A stretch of 38,780 bases of DNA from Armatimonadota bacterium (GCA_003170595.1 PMZA01000079.1:1-38780); one strand, 5' to 3'. Positions 7,516 through 17,135 are shown, numbered from the stretch's first letter. Notes: a model not told the origin generated them from the sequence alone. A program made the numbers and translations.

Positions 7516-10089
7516 ATGGCCTGGTTTCTGACGCTCCTTTCGGTGACGGCAGTGCTCGCCCAGCCACGCCGCGCGATCGTCGTGTCGGACTTCGAGCATG
7601 GCATCGGCGGGTGGGTAACGAACGATGCGGTGAAGTACAGCGGGAAGAGCCAGGACACACCGCTCATCTCCATCGCGCCGTCCACGGACGCCCACTCCGG
7701 TACTGGCAGCCTGCAGGTGACGTTCCACGCGGGCCAGGGCTGGGCCGGGGCCTACATCCCGTTGGCGGCCTGCCGCGATGATCTGGCCGATGCCGCCGTG
7801 GATGAGTTCGCCTTCTGGATGAAGGGCGACGGCCAGAACAAGCAAGTCACCATCGATATCCAGGCCTGGAGCGACCAGCACGTCCCCGCCTTCTTCGGAG
7901 TGCCCGTCTCGCTTGCCGATACGACCTGGCACGAAGTCGTGATACCGCTCGTCCGCTTCCAGGCGGCCAACCCCGGGACGCCGCTGAGACTGCCATCCCT
8001 GCACGCCTTTCAGATCGATGGTTCCGGCGACCTTGGCCCGGCGACACTCTGGATCGACGACGTAGTAGCGCGCAATGCTCACGGGCAGGGCGCGGCCTTC
8101 GTCAAGAGCCCGCTGGACGATAAGCTGCGGACCTTGCCGCCAGTGAAGGGGCTCCCCAGGCTCGGGATGTGGGGCCTGCCGCCGCTCACGCCCGAGGGCC
8201 TGGCCGCCGCCCGACGGATCGGACTGCAGTTCGGCTCCAACAGCGACGACCGCCTGCAGGAGGAGATGGCCTTCGTCATGCGACCCGGAGGGTCGCCGGG
8301 CATCGCCTCCAACGTCTGCCCGGGGCGGCCCGGCGCGGAGGCCTATGCGGACCTCGGCCTCACCGCCGAGGACATGGACCAGGACGCCCAGGGCCGCCGG
8401 ACCGGCGAGGGCGTGGAGAGCGCCGTCTTCTCGCCGGCAGTGCTTGATCGCTTTTGCCAGTACGTGAGCGCCCGGGTGAGGGAGCGGAAGGGTGCTCCCT
8501 ACGTCAGCTCCTTCATGCTCTCCTCGCCGATCAGCATGTACGGCGAGGTGCACTATGCCGCCTCGTCCGCCGGTCAGTACGCGGTCTTCAGCAGGCCGGC
8601 GAAGGCGAGCTTCCGGCGTTGGCTCAGGGGGGAGTATGGCGACGACTTGCGGGCTCTGTCGCACGCCTGGGGACAGCCGGTGACGGACTGGGAGGCGATC
8701 GTGCCGCCTGAGGGGCCGACCGCGGGGCCTGCCGGCATCGACACACGGACCGCCTGGTCAGACTTCATGCACTGGTATAACTGGTGGCTGGAGGAGGTCA
8801 CTCGGCGGAGCCTGGCAGCGGCCCGTGCCGAAACTGGCAAGCCCCTCGCGGTGATGATGGGCGGCCCCAAGATCGGCCTCAGCCAGGGCATCGCCCTCGG
8901 GTGTATTGGGCCGATCGTCAAGCTGCTCGGGCAGACGAAGCCCGCCTTCTTCAGCGATACCGACAGTCAGACGCTCTTCTCGTGCCGGTATTCGCGCGCC
9001 GCGTGCTCCCAGTACGGCGTGGACCTCATGATCGAGCACGTCGGTCCGCCGTACCTGCACCGGTTCCATCAGTACAACATGGCGCTCAACGTCCTTGCTT
9101 GCGGCGCCGATGCGGCTCACCTGGCTCAGACCGGCCAGCTATACGATCCGAAAGACTGGTTCGGGCCCACGTGGGCGGCCCTCGGCCCGCTCGTGCTCCG
9201 CTATCGAACCGGGTACGTGAAGACCGAGGCCGCGATGTTCCACTCGTACCTGACCTCGTGGTATCGGCCGGACCGCTCGAATGGTGACTGCGTGCGCCTG
9301 TATGACGCCACGAATAGCCTCTGGTTCCCCGGGAAGGGCTACCCGTCCTGGGGCCGGGCGCTGGGGTCGCCGGACGTGGTGGACGATGTCATGGTGCAGG
9401 ACGGAGCGCTGGCGGGACGCAAGCTCCTGGTCATCCCCAACAGTTCTGTGACCGTCACCTCGCGCCGGGCGGTGGACGCGATCCGCAAATGGGTGCGGGA
9501 CGGTGGCACGCTGGTGGGCTTCGGCGAGGGATGCCTGGCCTACACCATCGAGGCCGACCGCTCGCTGCGAGCCACGCCGGGCCTGGCGGGGCTTCTGCCT
9601 CCAGGGGCCATCGGCGCCGCTGGCAGTGACCCCGCGGCGCGGGTCGAGGCGAAGGTGGGCCACGGCCGCGTGGTCCTCTACCTTAGGCCGGCTGCGGATG
9701 GGCCGTTCCTGACGGACGCCATGCCGCTGCTCGAGAGAGAGGCGGACCGCGCCGGCGTACGGCGCTGGTGCCGCGCTGACCCGGACCACGACGTGAACCT
9801 CATGTACGCAGGCCGCGACCGCATCTCCGGCAGGCATCTCTTCGTCGCCGACCTCACCCGCTCGGTCCGGAACGATCCGCCCGACGCGGAGGGCGACTTC
9901 TGGACCGATCGCTCCTTCGACCTATCCTTCGACCCGTCGCTGACCGGCGAGGCGGAGCTGGTGGGCCTGACTAACAGCTTCGAGAGCTGCCGGGGCGGGA
10001 CGGCCACCTTCGACCCCGCGACCCACGTCCTCACGGTGCGGTTCAAGCTACCGGGCACCCTTACCCTGAGCTTTGGGAAGGCGCGCTGA
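7516..10089 (+). CDS. Secreted GH42-like glycoside hydrolase with N-terminal carbohydrate-binding module
   Basis: An 857-residue protein. A signal peptide (MAWFLTLLSVTAVLAQ) is followed by a galactose-binding-like beta-sandwich (about 20-195: FEHGIGGWVTND at the start, ATLWIDDVVARN at the end). A TIM barrel resembling GH42 and related beta-galactosidase-like families spans about 210-600; SSPISMYGEVHY places Glu344 where an acid/base is expected, and FFSDTDSQTLFSCRYSR and TWAALGPLVLRYRTGYVKTEAA follow. Next is a glutamine-amidotransferase-like trimerisation domain (about 615-760, LLVIPNSSVTVTSRRAVDAI, RDGGTLVGFGEG) and a C-terminal beta domain. It is the first gene of a pair; the stop is 2 bases before the next ATG, so translation is probably coupled. 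The ribosome binding site is weak (AGGTG). The exact GH family is not certain; beta-galactosidase-type activity is an inference. Confidence 0.82.
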   Translation: MAWFLTLLSVTAVLAQPRRAIVVSDFEHGIGGWVTNDAVKYSGKSQDTPLISIAPSTDAHSGTGSLQVTFHAGQGWAGAYIPLAACRDDLADAAVDEFAFWMKGDGQNKQVTIDIQAWSDQHVPAFFGVPVSLADTTWHEVVIPLVRFQAANPGTPLRLPSLHAFQIDGSGDLGPATLWIDDVVARNAHGQGAAFVKSPLDDKLRTLPPVKGLPRLGMWGLPPLTPEGLAAARRIGLQFGSNSDDRLQEEMAFVMRPGGSPGIASNVCPGRPGAEAYADLGLTAEDMDQDAQGRRTGEGVESAVFSPAVLDRFCQYVSARVRERKGAPYVSSFMLSSPISMYGEVHYAASSAGQYAVFSRPAKASFRRWLRGEYGDDLRALSHAWGQPVTDWEAIVPPEGPTAGPAGIDTRTAWSDFMHWYNWWLEEVTRRSLAAARAETGKPLAVMMGGPKIGLSQGIALGCIGPIVKLLGQTKPAFFSDTDSQTLFSCRYSRAACSQYGVDLMIEHVGPPYLHRFHQYNMALNVLACGADAAHLAQTGQLYDPKDWFGPTWAALGPLVLRYRTGYVKTEAAMFHSYLTSWYRPDRSNGDCVRLYDATNSLWFPGKGYPSWGRALGSPDVVDDVMVQDGALAGRKLLVIPNSSVTVTSRRAVDAIRKWVRDGGTLVGFGEGCLAYTIEADRSLRATPGLAGLLPPGAIGAAGSDPAARVEAKVGHGRVVLYLRPAADGPFLTDAMPLLEREADRAGVRRWCRADPDHDVNLMYAGRDRISGRHLFVADLTRSVRNDPPDAEGDFWTDRSFDLSFDPSLTGEAELVGLTNSFESCRGGTATFDPATHVLTVRFKLPGTLTLSFGKAR

Positions 10090-10091
10090 CC

Positions 10092-12683
10092 ATGCATCGA
10101 CCCTATGGCTTTGCGCCGCTCCTGGCCGCCGTAGTGGGCGCCTCCGCACCCTTCGCCCACGCGGCCGTCCTCGCAATCCCGTGGTCCGCGCAGACCTTCG
10201 ACGCCAACGAGGGCTGCTCCTGGACCTCGGGTCCCGACACCTCGCCGGCGCTGGACGGCAACCAGTACTACCTCGGCCCTCCACGCCCCGGACAGTCGTG
10301 GCACGACTGGCTTGCACTCATGCGCCAGTACCGCGATGAGACCCGCCGCGACCTGTGGAGCATGAAGGCGCAGGAGATCGTGCTCGATTTCGACGGCGTG
10401 CGCGCCTGGATTCGCCTCGCCCGGCCCTGGGCCCTCGCGGCCGACCTCGCGCCGGGGGAGGAGTTCGTCCTTTCCGGCCAGGCCCGCCGGCTGAGCGGCA
10501 ACTCGACCCTCTGCTTCGCCTACGACTGGTGCGATCGCAAGTCCGGCGTCGACGGCCCCTGGACGGGATGGTCCACCATCCACGATACGGTCGACATCCC
10601 CGGCGACGGCGGGTGGCACGATTTCCGCGTGGTCCTGAGGGTGCCGAGCTTCGACCGCGCCCACGCGTGGGCCCGGCCCATCCTCGGCCTGGACGGCACC
10701 CTCGACGCCACGCGCGGCAAGCTCGCCCTACGCAACCTGCGCGTCGAGGCTCCGAGCACCGCCGCGCGCGCCGCCGCTCTGCGACCGCTGGCCGCCGCGC
10801 TGGCACGTTCGCCCGCTTTCGACGACGCGCTCTATCGCCGCGACGACCTCCGCTGGGCCTCGCGCGGGCATGTCTGCGGCTTCCTCTTCACCTGGGACAC
10901 GTCCTTCTATGACCCGGTTCGGCGCCGCTACCGCGTGGCCGAGGTTCTGGCAGACGCCCGCCGTGAGTTCGGCGGGTACGACTCGGTGGTCCTCTGGCAT
11001 GCCTATCCGCGCATCGGCGCGGATGACCGCAACCAGTTCGACTTCCTCGCCGACATGCCCGGCGGGCTGAAGGGCTTTCGCGACGCGGTGGAGGAGTTTC
11101 ATCGCGCCGGCGTGCGCGTGTTCCTGGAGTACAACCCGTGGGACACCGGGACTCGCCGCACGGCCGAGAATGACGATGCCGCCATCGCCGCCTCGGTCGC
11201 CGCGGTAGAGGCGGACGGCGTCTTCATGGACACCATGGTCGCGGCCCCCACAGGCCTCCGCACGTCGCTGGATCGCCTTCGCCGCGGGGTCGTCTTCGAG
11301 CCCGAAGGCAGCCCCACGATCGGCGAGATGGAGCAGTGCAACGCCTCCTGGGCGCAGTGGTTTCCGCAGCTTCCAGACCTCGGCGTCCTCCGCCTCAAGT
11401 GGATCGAGCAGCGCCACATGCAGCACCAGATCCGTCGCTGGGACGCTGACCACGCCGACGAGTTGGCGGCGGCCTGGTTCAACGGCAGCGGTGTCCTCGT
11501 CTGGGAGAACGTCTTCGGCACGTGGAACCCCTGGCACGCCCGCGACCGCGCCGCCCTCCGCCGCATGGCCCCGATCTGGCGGCACTTCGCGGGTTTGTTC
11601 TCCGGGGGCTCCGCCCCAGGTGAGTGGCTGCCCTACTATCCCGGCGTGCCCCAGGGCGTGGTGGCCAGCCTTTGGAGGGGCGATGGCGTGCGCGTCTGGA
11701 CCCTCGTCGACCGCCGGCCCGGCGATCCCGGCGAGGTGACCTTGGAGGCCGAGGACGAGGGCGCCGAGTTCTTCGATCTGTGGAGCGGCGTCCGCCTCAG
11801 CCCCGACCGCGCCGGCGTCCACGCGCGCCTCCGGCTTCCTCCCGGGCGCTTCGGGGCAGTCGCCGCGATCGAGCCAGGGAAGCTGACCCCGGCCTTCGAG
11901 GCCCTCCTCCGCGCCCAGCGCATCGAGGCAAAGCGCCCCATCCTGGCGGACGGGGAGGACAGGTACATCGAGGCCCTCTCGGTGGTGGACCCCATGCCCC
12001 CGCCGCCCGTGGTTCCGCCCGCGTCGCCCGACACACGTCCGATGCTCTTCGTCCAGGGCGGTGAGTATGTCTTCCACGTCAGCCATATGCGCCGCGAGTG
12101 TGGCTGCTATCCCGATCCTCAGACGCCCCGCGCCGACTGGCCGCGGTTCCTGATGGGCACGCCCTTCGACGGGCTCATCGAGCACCAGGTCACCACACCG
12201 GTCGCATCCTTCCGCATCGACCCACGCCCGGTCACGAACGCCGAGTTCGGACGCTTCCTGGCCGCCACGGGCTACCGCCCCGGCGACGACGCCAACTTCC
12301 TCAAGCACTGGGGAGGCAGGTCGTGTCCGCCGGACCTGGCCGATCAACCGGTCGTCTACGTAGACCTCGACGACGCCCGCGCCTATGCCCGCTGGGCTGG
12401 CACGCGGCTGCCCACGGAGTGGGAATGGCAGCTTGCGGCGCAGGAGTCTGGCGCGGCCTTCGAGCGCGGGCAGGCCTGGGAGTGGACCGAGAGCGAGCGC
12501 ACCGACGGCCACACCCGCTTCGTCATGCTCCGCGGGGGCAGCGCGTATCAGGCGAAGGGGTCAGTCTGGTACTTCCCCGGCGGCGCCCAGCCCATCCAGA
12601 CGCACGCGAAGTTTCCCCTTATGGCGCCTGGCCTCGACCGCTGCGCCACCGTCGGCTTCCGTTGCCTGAGGCCGCTCCCTTAG
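10092..12683 (+). CDS. Secreted TIM-barrel hydrolase-like protein fused to a C-terminal FGE/sulfatase-modifying-factor fold
   Basis: An 863-residue protein with signal peptide (MHRPYGFAPLLAAVVGASAP...). The N-terminal beta-rich region (about 25-225) is followed by a barrel-like domain (about 255-560) with RVFLEYNPWDTG, EADGVFMDTMVA and NGSGVLVWENVFGTWNPW, then a beta domain. Residues from about 651 form a formylglycine-generating-enzyme fold: MLFVQGGEYVF, RPVTNAEFGRFL, YARWAGTRLPTEWEWQLAA, LRGGSAYQ and VGFRCLR at the end. The catalytic cysteine pair of true FGE is absent: the stretch after LRGGSAYQ has no cysteine until RCATVGFRC. The FGE fold is therefore more likely a binding module (C-type-lectin-like) than a sulfatase activator. 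It follows the GH42-like gene by 2 bases, so the two are co-expressed. The barrel's GH family is unknown. Confidence 0.83.
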   Translation: MHRPYGFAPLLAAVVGASAPFAHAAVLAIPWSAQTFDANEGCSWTSGPDTSPALDGNQYYLGPPRPGQSWHDWLALMRQYRDETRRDLWSMKAQEIVLDFDGVRAWIRLARPWALAADLAPGEEFVLSGQARRLSGNSTLCFAYDWCDRKSGVDGPWTGWSTIHDTVDIPGDGGWHDFRVVLRVPSFDRAHAWARPILGLDGTLDATRGKLALRNLRVEAPSTAARAAALRPLAAALARSPAFDDALYRRDDLRWASRGHVCGFLFTWDTSFYDPVRRRYRVAEVLADARREFGGYDSVVLWHAYPRIGADDRNQFDFLADMPGGLKGFRDAVEEFHRAGVRVFLEYNPWDTGTRRTAENDDAAIAASVAAVEADGVFMDTMVAAPTGLRTSLDRLRRGVVFEPEGSPTIGEMEQCNASWAQWFPQLPDLGVLRLKWIEQRHMQHQIRRWDADHADELAAAWFNGSGVLVWENVFGTWNPWHARDRAALRRMAPIWRHFAGLFSGGSAPGEWLPYYPGVPQGVVASLWRGDGVRVWTLVDRRPGDPGEVTLEAEDEGAEFFDLWSGVRLSPDRAGVHARLRLPPGRFGAVAAIEPGKLTPAFEALLRAQRIEAKRPILADGEDRYIEALSVVDPMPPPPVVPPASPDTRPMLFVQGGEYVFHVSHMRRECGCYPDPQTPRADWPRFLMGTPFDGLIEHQVTTPVASFRIDPRPVTNAEFGRFLAATGYRPGDDANFLKHWGGRSCPPDLADQPVVYVDLDDARAYARWAGTRLPTEWEWQLAAQESGAAFERGQAWEWTESERTDGHTRFVMLRGGSAYQAKGSVWYFPGGAQPIQTHAKFPLMAPGLDRCATVGFRCLRPLP

Positions 12684-12731
12684 GCGATCTTGTGATCGAG
12701 TACCGGAAGCCGAGCCCACCGCCGTTCTTCC

Positions 12732-13835
12732 TCAGAGCTTGAGCCGGTGGAACGTCAGCCGGTTGGCGTCGTGGAAGTTGTGGGCACCGTCGTAGGCTGT
12801 CCTCACGGCGTAGATGATCCCGTCGCCATCGAACTGCCAGTCCGCGTACTGGAAGCCGGTTTTGCGCACCGACTCCTCCCACTCTACCCCCAGGTCATCC
12901 TCCAGCAGCGTCCGGCAGTGCGTCCAGTGCACGAGGTCCTCCGAGCTATGCAGGCTGAGCACGTTGCGCTGGTTGGGACAGCGCGGGTCGGTGTTATTGT
13001 TCGAGATGGTGAGGTAGACGCCTGTCCCCGGGTGGCGGCGGATCGTGAATTTGCTCATCCCACCGGGGAAGTCGATGAGGCGCAGGAACTCCTGCCGGAG
13101 GCCGCTTGCGTCGTGGGTCACGCGCAGCACAACCGCCTTCCCCACCACCGGCGCCGAGTGGAACCGCAGGATGTTCCAGATCTCCCCCGAGGGCGTCTCC
13201 ACCACGTTTCCCTCGAGCATCCCCGGCCCGTCCAGCGCCGGCCACCCACCGGGGATCCACGCCGGGTCGAAGGCCACCTTATTGCTCATCGCCCAGTTGC
13301 CGGCGTCGAGCAGATCGGCGTCCTCCGGGCAGGAGATGACGCAGGACTGGAAGCCCACGCCCCACCGCGCGTCCCGGCAGTCCTCGAAGGCGCGATAGAG
13401 GCGCCCGTCCCTGACCAGCACCGGCACCGGCGCGCAGTGGTAGTTCGGGTTGTCGTGGTAGTAGCCGCCCCGGAACAGCAGGCCCGTGCTCTCGTCGCGG
13501 GGGTGCGTCCACGTGTTGCCGCCATCCTCGCTGCGGCGGATCACGATGGAGCCATACTGCTGCGACACGCCGAAGAGGTAGATGGCCCCCCGATGGGCGA
13601 AGAGGTCGCTCCAGTACTGCCCGGCGACGTGGGTCACGTTTGTCCAGGTCGCGCCATCATCGCGGGAGCGGTAGACGCTGAGCAGGTGCTCTTCGTGCTC
13701 ATGGTTGCGCGGGCAACCGGGCCCGAAGTAGTCGTGGGTGGCCAGCAGGTCGCCGCCCTCGAGGCGCAGCAGGCTCGGGCTGCCGAGGTAGGTTCGGGTG
13801 GCGGGGTCCTGGTACTTGATCTGGTTGAAGGTCAT
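12732..13835 (-). CDS. Sialidase-like BNR/Asp-box propeller, probably cytoplasmic
   Basis: A 367-residue protein from the ATG at 13835 (MTFNQIKYQDPATRTYLGSP). The frame is open to 13931, but that part is low complexity and the adjacent minus-strand gene ends at 13934. Two Asp-box motifs are clear: SRDDGATW and SEDGGNTW, with repeated beta-blade spacing and a later HSSEDLVHWTHCR blade. This is the six-bladed fold of exo-sialidases and related neuraminidase-like proteins. No signal peptide is visible, in contrast to most neighbours. The arginine triad cannot be assigned by eye, so sialidase activity is not established; such proteins in environmental bacteria often act on other sugars. It is convergent with the operon at 7516-12683, with only 48 bases between stops. 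Confidence 0.8.
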   Translation of the reverse strand: MTFNQIKYQDPATRTYLGSPSLLRLEGGDLLATHDYFGPGCPRNHEHEEHLLSVYRSRDDGATWTNVTHVAGQYWSDLFAHRGAIYLFGVSQQYGSIVIRRSEDGGNTWTHPRDESTGLLFRGGYYHDNPNYHCAPVPVLVRDGRLYRAFEDCRDARWGVGFQSCVISCPEDADLLDAGNWAMSNKVAFDPAWIPGGWPALDGPGMLEGNVVETPSGEIWNILRFHSAPVVGKAVVLRVTHDASGLRQEFLRLIDFPGGMSKFTIRRHPGTGVYLTISNNNTDPRCPNQRNVLSLHSSEDLVHWTHCRTLLEDDLGVEWEESVRKTGFQYADWQFDGDGIIYAVRTAYDGAHNFHDANRLTFHRLKL

Positions 13836-13933
13836 GGCTGCAGCTTCACTGACTTTGCCCCCAAGTAACGAGTCCTGGTTGGTGGCCAGTATAGCCCCAA
13901 CCTGTGGACCCCTTCTCTGGGGCAAGGTCACAC

Positions 13934-16033
13934 TCAGTTGCCGCTATCGCCACAGGGCACGCCCTTCGGGCCCTGTATGAGGACGCTGAATTGGTAGCTG
14001 CCCAGAGGCAGGGGCAGCGGCACACACGCCGAGGTCTGCCAGGCGACGCGAACGTAGGGGCTGGTTCCGGTGTTGTTCCAGTCTAGCGCCGCGCCCCCAA
14101 ACACGCTGTAGTCGTCGCCATCGAAATCGACCGACTGGACCGTCCATCCCCCCTGGAGTTGGAAGGCTAGGAACCATTCATCCTTGCCGTCATTGTTGTG
14201 CCAGAAGTCGCAGCAGTGCTGTACGTCGATGCGGTCGCCAGCGTCAGCACCACTGTCGTTGTGGCAGTAGCTCCAGTTGTCGTTGCCGTTTCTCTTCACG
14301 AAGGTGTAGTCCGTTCCCAGCGCGTTCCGGATCACCAGCGCCCGGTATTCTGTCAGTGGCTGGAATTGCCACGGCACCATGGCAGTTTCGTCCCCGTTGA
14401 GGAGTTTGACGTACACCATGCCGTTCGTCGGACTCTGGTACCCTGAGGCATCCGGAACCTGGAGGAACACGCAGGTGTCGCTCCACGACTTAACAGTTGC
14501 CTTCACATCTTGTCCGTTGGGGGGAAGGGTAAAGTGGACCTCACCGGTCGCGTCGCCGAAGCCCTGGCCGTTGACGGTGATGAGATTGCCGGGATAGCCG
14601 CTGGTGCAGCCCAGGGACGTCAGCTTCGGCTGCGAGGCATCCAGGGTCACGGAGACTGTGGAGCTGTCGATATCCGTCTGCATGTACTTGGACTTGTAGT
14701 GGTAACGCACGAACAACCCCGACGCAAAGCGGGCGTCGGAGTTATAGGACGGAATCACTGTCCCTAACGTCGTCGTCCCGACGTTCGCGCTGGGCAACGG
14801 CGCGGCCGCGACGGGGCTTTGTGGCGCCCAGGGGAACACGAAGAACGCCTGACACACCGGCTGGAAACTCCCACCAGTCACTACCAGCCCGTCCCCGGGG
14901 TGTGCGTAGTTCCCGGCAAGGGCGGTCTTGTAGATGACCGGCACCTTGATCGAGCGGAACCCGAAGGCAAGCGGCTTGCTGACCGACCCATCCGGGAATT
15001 GGACGATGATCTGCCCGTCGTAGTCCATGGTCGCACCCGCGGCGGTCGGAACAGCCACGTACAGCTCCGTGGGAGTCCCCGCGCAGTAGGAGGCGATCTT
15101 ACCGGGCATCGTGACGCCGGGGGCGATGGTGAACAAGACCTGCATCTGATCCAGGTTCGCGCTCACTCCGCTGACATCGACGGCAATCTCATCACCCGGC
15201 GAGCCCGTGCCCGGAGTCACGCTCGCCAGCGATGGCGCGGCGGGAGTGGCAGCGCCGACCCGCCTGACGGACGTGCCCGCGACCGCGTGTGTGCTGGCCA
15301 GTTTGAGGGGGTGGAGCGGAGCCGTCCAGGACATCATGGCGATCTTCCGTTTCAGCAACGGGTTGGCCAAGAGCGCTGCGGCGGCCGTCTTGAGGGCGCT
15401 GGTCTGCTGGCTATCGTGGGTCTGGAACTGAACGCTGGAACGCTGGTCCAGGACGGTGAGCCGGTCCTGTTGCGCTTTGACAAGAGCGGCGATCCTGGCC
15501 GCAGTCACCTGCCCCGACGTTCGTCGCCTGTGAGCAATCAGCGCCTGGGCCTGCGCTGTTCGCTTCGATATCAGGGCTTGGAGCATCGGTTGGAGAGCCG
15601 CCGCGTCGACTGCCGGCGTCCTGATGCTGATCGTGCCGGTTGCGACGGGGACAGGTCTGGCACTCCCCTTAGCGGGACCCGCGCCCTGAGCCGTGAGAGT
15701 GACGATCCACGCACAATGGCCCTTGACGTCCGTCGCCGTGAGAGCGTAGGTCACGGTCGCCTTCGGGGCCGAGTGTTGAGCCGTGGTGCCCACCGCAACC
15801 CCTGCATCGTTCTTAAGCCCCACGGTGAGGGGAACGCCCTGCCACTGAAGGTCGACAACAATGGAGCCCGCCTGCGTCATCGGAAACCCGAATTGCAGCG
15901 GCCGGCCCGGCAGCAGCTTGAACGTCTGCGGCCATGTAGGGGAAGGAAGGCTGCCAGCGCATGAAGCCGGCCCGGACATGAGGACCATCGTGGTAACTGA
16001 GGCGACGGCGGCAAGCAGGTATCCCATGCGCAT
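13934..16033 (-). CDS. Secreted IPT/TIG-domain surface protein
   Basis: A 699-residue protein with a signal peptide (MRMGYLLAAVASVTTMVLMS, then GPASCAG; a possible lipoprotein-type cysteine lies late in the peptide). GAGAGGTGAG upstream supports the ATG at 16033. A beta domain (about 30-150) is followed by a helical, Ala/Gln-rich segment (about 155-240) likely to form a coiled coil. At least three IPT/TIG Ig-like repeats follow: about 269 (LASVTPGTGSPGDEIAVDVS), about 357 (VPVIYKTALAGNYAHPGDGL) and about 471 (PKLTSLGCTSGYPGNLITVN). The end (about 575-699) is rich in Asp, Trp and Cys (VQHCCDFWHNNDGKDEW). I do not recognise that last domain. The role is probably cell-surface adhesion or binding, inferred from TIG repeats. 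It ends 98 bases before the sialidase-like gene and may be transcribed with it. Confidence 0.8.
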   Translation of the reverse strand: MRMGYLLAAVASVTTMVLMSGPASCAGSLPSPTWPQTFKLLPGRPLQFGFPMTQAGSIVVDLQWQGVPLTVGLKNDAGVAVGTTAQHSAPKATVTYALTATDVKGHCAWIVTLTAQGAGPAKGSARPVPVATGTISIRTPAVDAAALQPMLQALISKRTAQAQALIAHRRRTSGQVTAARIAALVKAQQDRLTVLDQRSSVQFQTHDSQQTSALKTAAAALLANPLLKRKIAMMSWTAPLHPLKLASTHAVAGTSVRRVGAATPAAPSLASVTPGTGSPGDEIAVDVSGVSANLDQMQVLFTIAPGVTMPGKIASYCAGTPTELYVAVPTAAGATMDYDGQIIVQFPDGSVSKPLAFGFRSIKVPVIYKTALAGNYAHPGDGLVVTGGSFQPVCQAFFVFPWAPQSPVAAAPLPSANVGTTTLGTVIPSYNSDARFASGLFVRYHYKSKYMQTDIDSSTVSVTLDASQPKLTSLGCTSGYPGNLITVNGQGFGDATGEVHFTLPPNGQDVKATVKSWSDTCVFLQVPDASGYQSPTNGMVYVKLLNGDETAMVPWQFQPLTEYRALVIRNALGTDYTFVKRNGNDNWSYCHNDSGADAGDRIDVQHCCDFWHNNDGKDEWFLAFQLQGGWTVQSVDFDGDDYSVFGGAALDWNNTGTSPYVRVAWQTSACVPLPLPLGSYQFSVLIQGPKGVPCGDSGN

Positions 16034-16596
16034 CGAAGCTCACCTCTCTCAAGGGCGTGGCGATCAAAGCCAGGGCACCTTCTTCCTCCACCCGATCCAT
16101 CCTCCCAACTGCACGCTTAGTCTGGGGATATCTGTGGCAAACGGTACTCCCACGTTGGCGAAGAACACAACCACCTGCCCGGAGTGAGGATTCTCCTTCG
16201 TGCTGCTGCCGCCACCCCCGGGCGCCATGCCACCAATCGCCGAGCCAGAACAGCTGGGTGTTGGGCCAGGCCCGGCGATGATTCTCTCCGTCATCGTAGG
16301 CTCTGCTATAGTGGCTACGCGGTGTGAGGCAAGGCGCTGGGTGGCATCGCGGTCAAGCTCGTGGGGATGCGGGGGGCGCGTGCCGGGGGAGTCGGCACCG
16401 GGACAGGAAGTTGACGTGGGCTGCCTGGGGCATCGCTTCCCAGCGTCTCACGAACTTGTGCCCCGAGCGGCGGCCCCGTCTGTGCTGAGCTCCGATATAG
16501 CCAACCGCATCGAGCCTTCCCGGGAGATACCTCGGAAGTGCCACCGCACCAGTAAGCCGGGTTTCGCCGCCTCGCAAATACGTGACATAGTTATAT
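16034..16596. other. Intergenic region upstream of the TIG protein and the HTH repeat
   Basis: About 560 bases with no protein I can recognise in any frame. Open frames cross it (16200 onward on plus, 16294-16064 on minus), but their translations are compositionally biased. It contains a possible -10 (TATAGT at 16306-16311, no clear -35) and a small inverted repeat, GTGCCG...CGGCAC at 16380-16398. It presumably carries the promoter of the minus-strand TIG gene. Confidence 0.4.
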
Positions 16597-16837
16597 GGCT
16601 CCCCAATCGGGGCAACTGTAAGAACTCCCCCGAGGTGGTCACCTTCTCCCTCTTCAGGCCTGGACCCCCAGAGCGTGAGGAGCGGCTCCGCCCTTGCCCC
16701 ACAAGGGAAATCGTCCTCCAGACGGCCCTGGAATTCCGGCAGATGCTCGACGAGGGAGTTGTCCGAAATCAGGCTGAGATCGCCCGCCTCCGGGGCGTAG
16801 CCCGTGCTCGGGTGACCCAACTGGTGAACATCGCCAG
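16597..16837 (+). repeat. Dispersed HTH-coding repeat, copy 1
   Basis: A 241-base segment that aligns without gaps to 34569-34809, with high identity by eye (I judge about 80% or more). Both copies begin at ggctccccaatcggggcaac, which includes a CCCC-AATC-GGGG hairpin, and both end at aacatc(g/a)ccag. Sequences outside these limits are unrelated. The repeat encodes the 5' part of the HTH protein; in this copy the coding frame continues to a full-length-looking end. Confidence 0.85.
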
Positions 16838-17099
16838 CCTTCCACGGCCGATACTCGACTGCCTATTGGCTCTGCCTGCCGGGGAGCAAGCCTTCTACAC
16901 CGAACGGCGGCTGCGGCGGATCGCCGCCCTGCCCACCGAGGAGGAACAGCTCGCCGTCTTCGAGGATCTGCGCCGTTCCGTCGGGGCCCGTGGCAAGCGG
17001 GCTTCACCTGCGAGCGCTACCTTAAGCCGCCTCCCTGACTTGACCAACGACGTCTCCTCTCATGTTCTCGCGACCGTCGACCATCCACATCCCAGATGA
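16635..17099 (+). CDS. Helix-turn-helix protein of the recombinase-cassette type
   Basis: About 154 residues if GTG at 16635 is the start. The frame is open upstream to ATG 16200, but that section is not protein-like, and no other Met or convincing ribosome binding site precedes the HTH. The core reads LEFRQMLDEGVVRNQAEIAR, then LRGVARARVTQLVNIASL and PRPILDCLLALP: a KorB/ParB-like HTH in which RARVTQ is the recognition helix. It is followed by ERRLRRIAALPTEEEQLAVF. I know this arrangement from small proteins encoded beside serine recombinases in Planctomycetota-like genomes, but no recombinase is present here. A truncated second copy lies at 34569. The start is uncertain and the copy may itself be a relic; the HTH call is good. 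Confidence 0.6.
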   Translation: MVTFSLFRPGPPEREERLRPCPTREIVLQTALEFRQMLDEGVVRNQAEIARLRGVARARVTQLVNIASLPRPILDCLLALPAGEQAFYTERRLRRIAALPTEEEQLAVFEDLRRSVGARGKRASPASATLSRLPDLTNDVSSHVLATVDHPHPR

Positions 17100-17135
17100 T
17101 CCAAGATTCGAGGCCGAGACCCCAGCTACCGCGTC

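Noticed and set aside
7296-7685. N-terminal extension of the OrfA-fused gene up to 7685
   Set aside because: It would overlap the divergent gene at 7516 by 170 bases and is Ser/Pro/Arg-rich. A good ribosome binding site exists only before 7295.
10728-12512. 594-codon minus-strand frame
   Set aside because: Wholly inside the barrel/FGE gene on the other strand. Composition is typical of antisense reading, with no motif.
12042-12680. Active sulfatase-maturing (formylglycine-generating) enzyme
   Set aside because: The fold matches, but the catalytic cysteine pair is missing and there is no sulfatase gene in the window.
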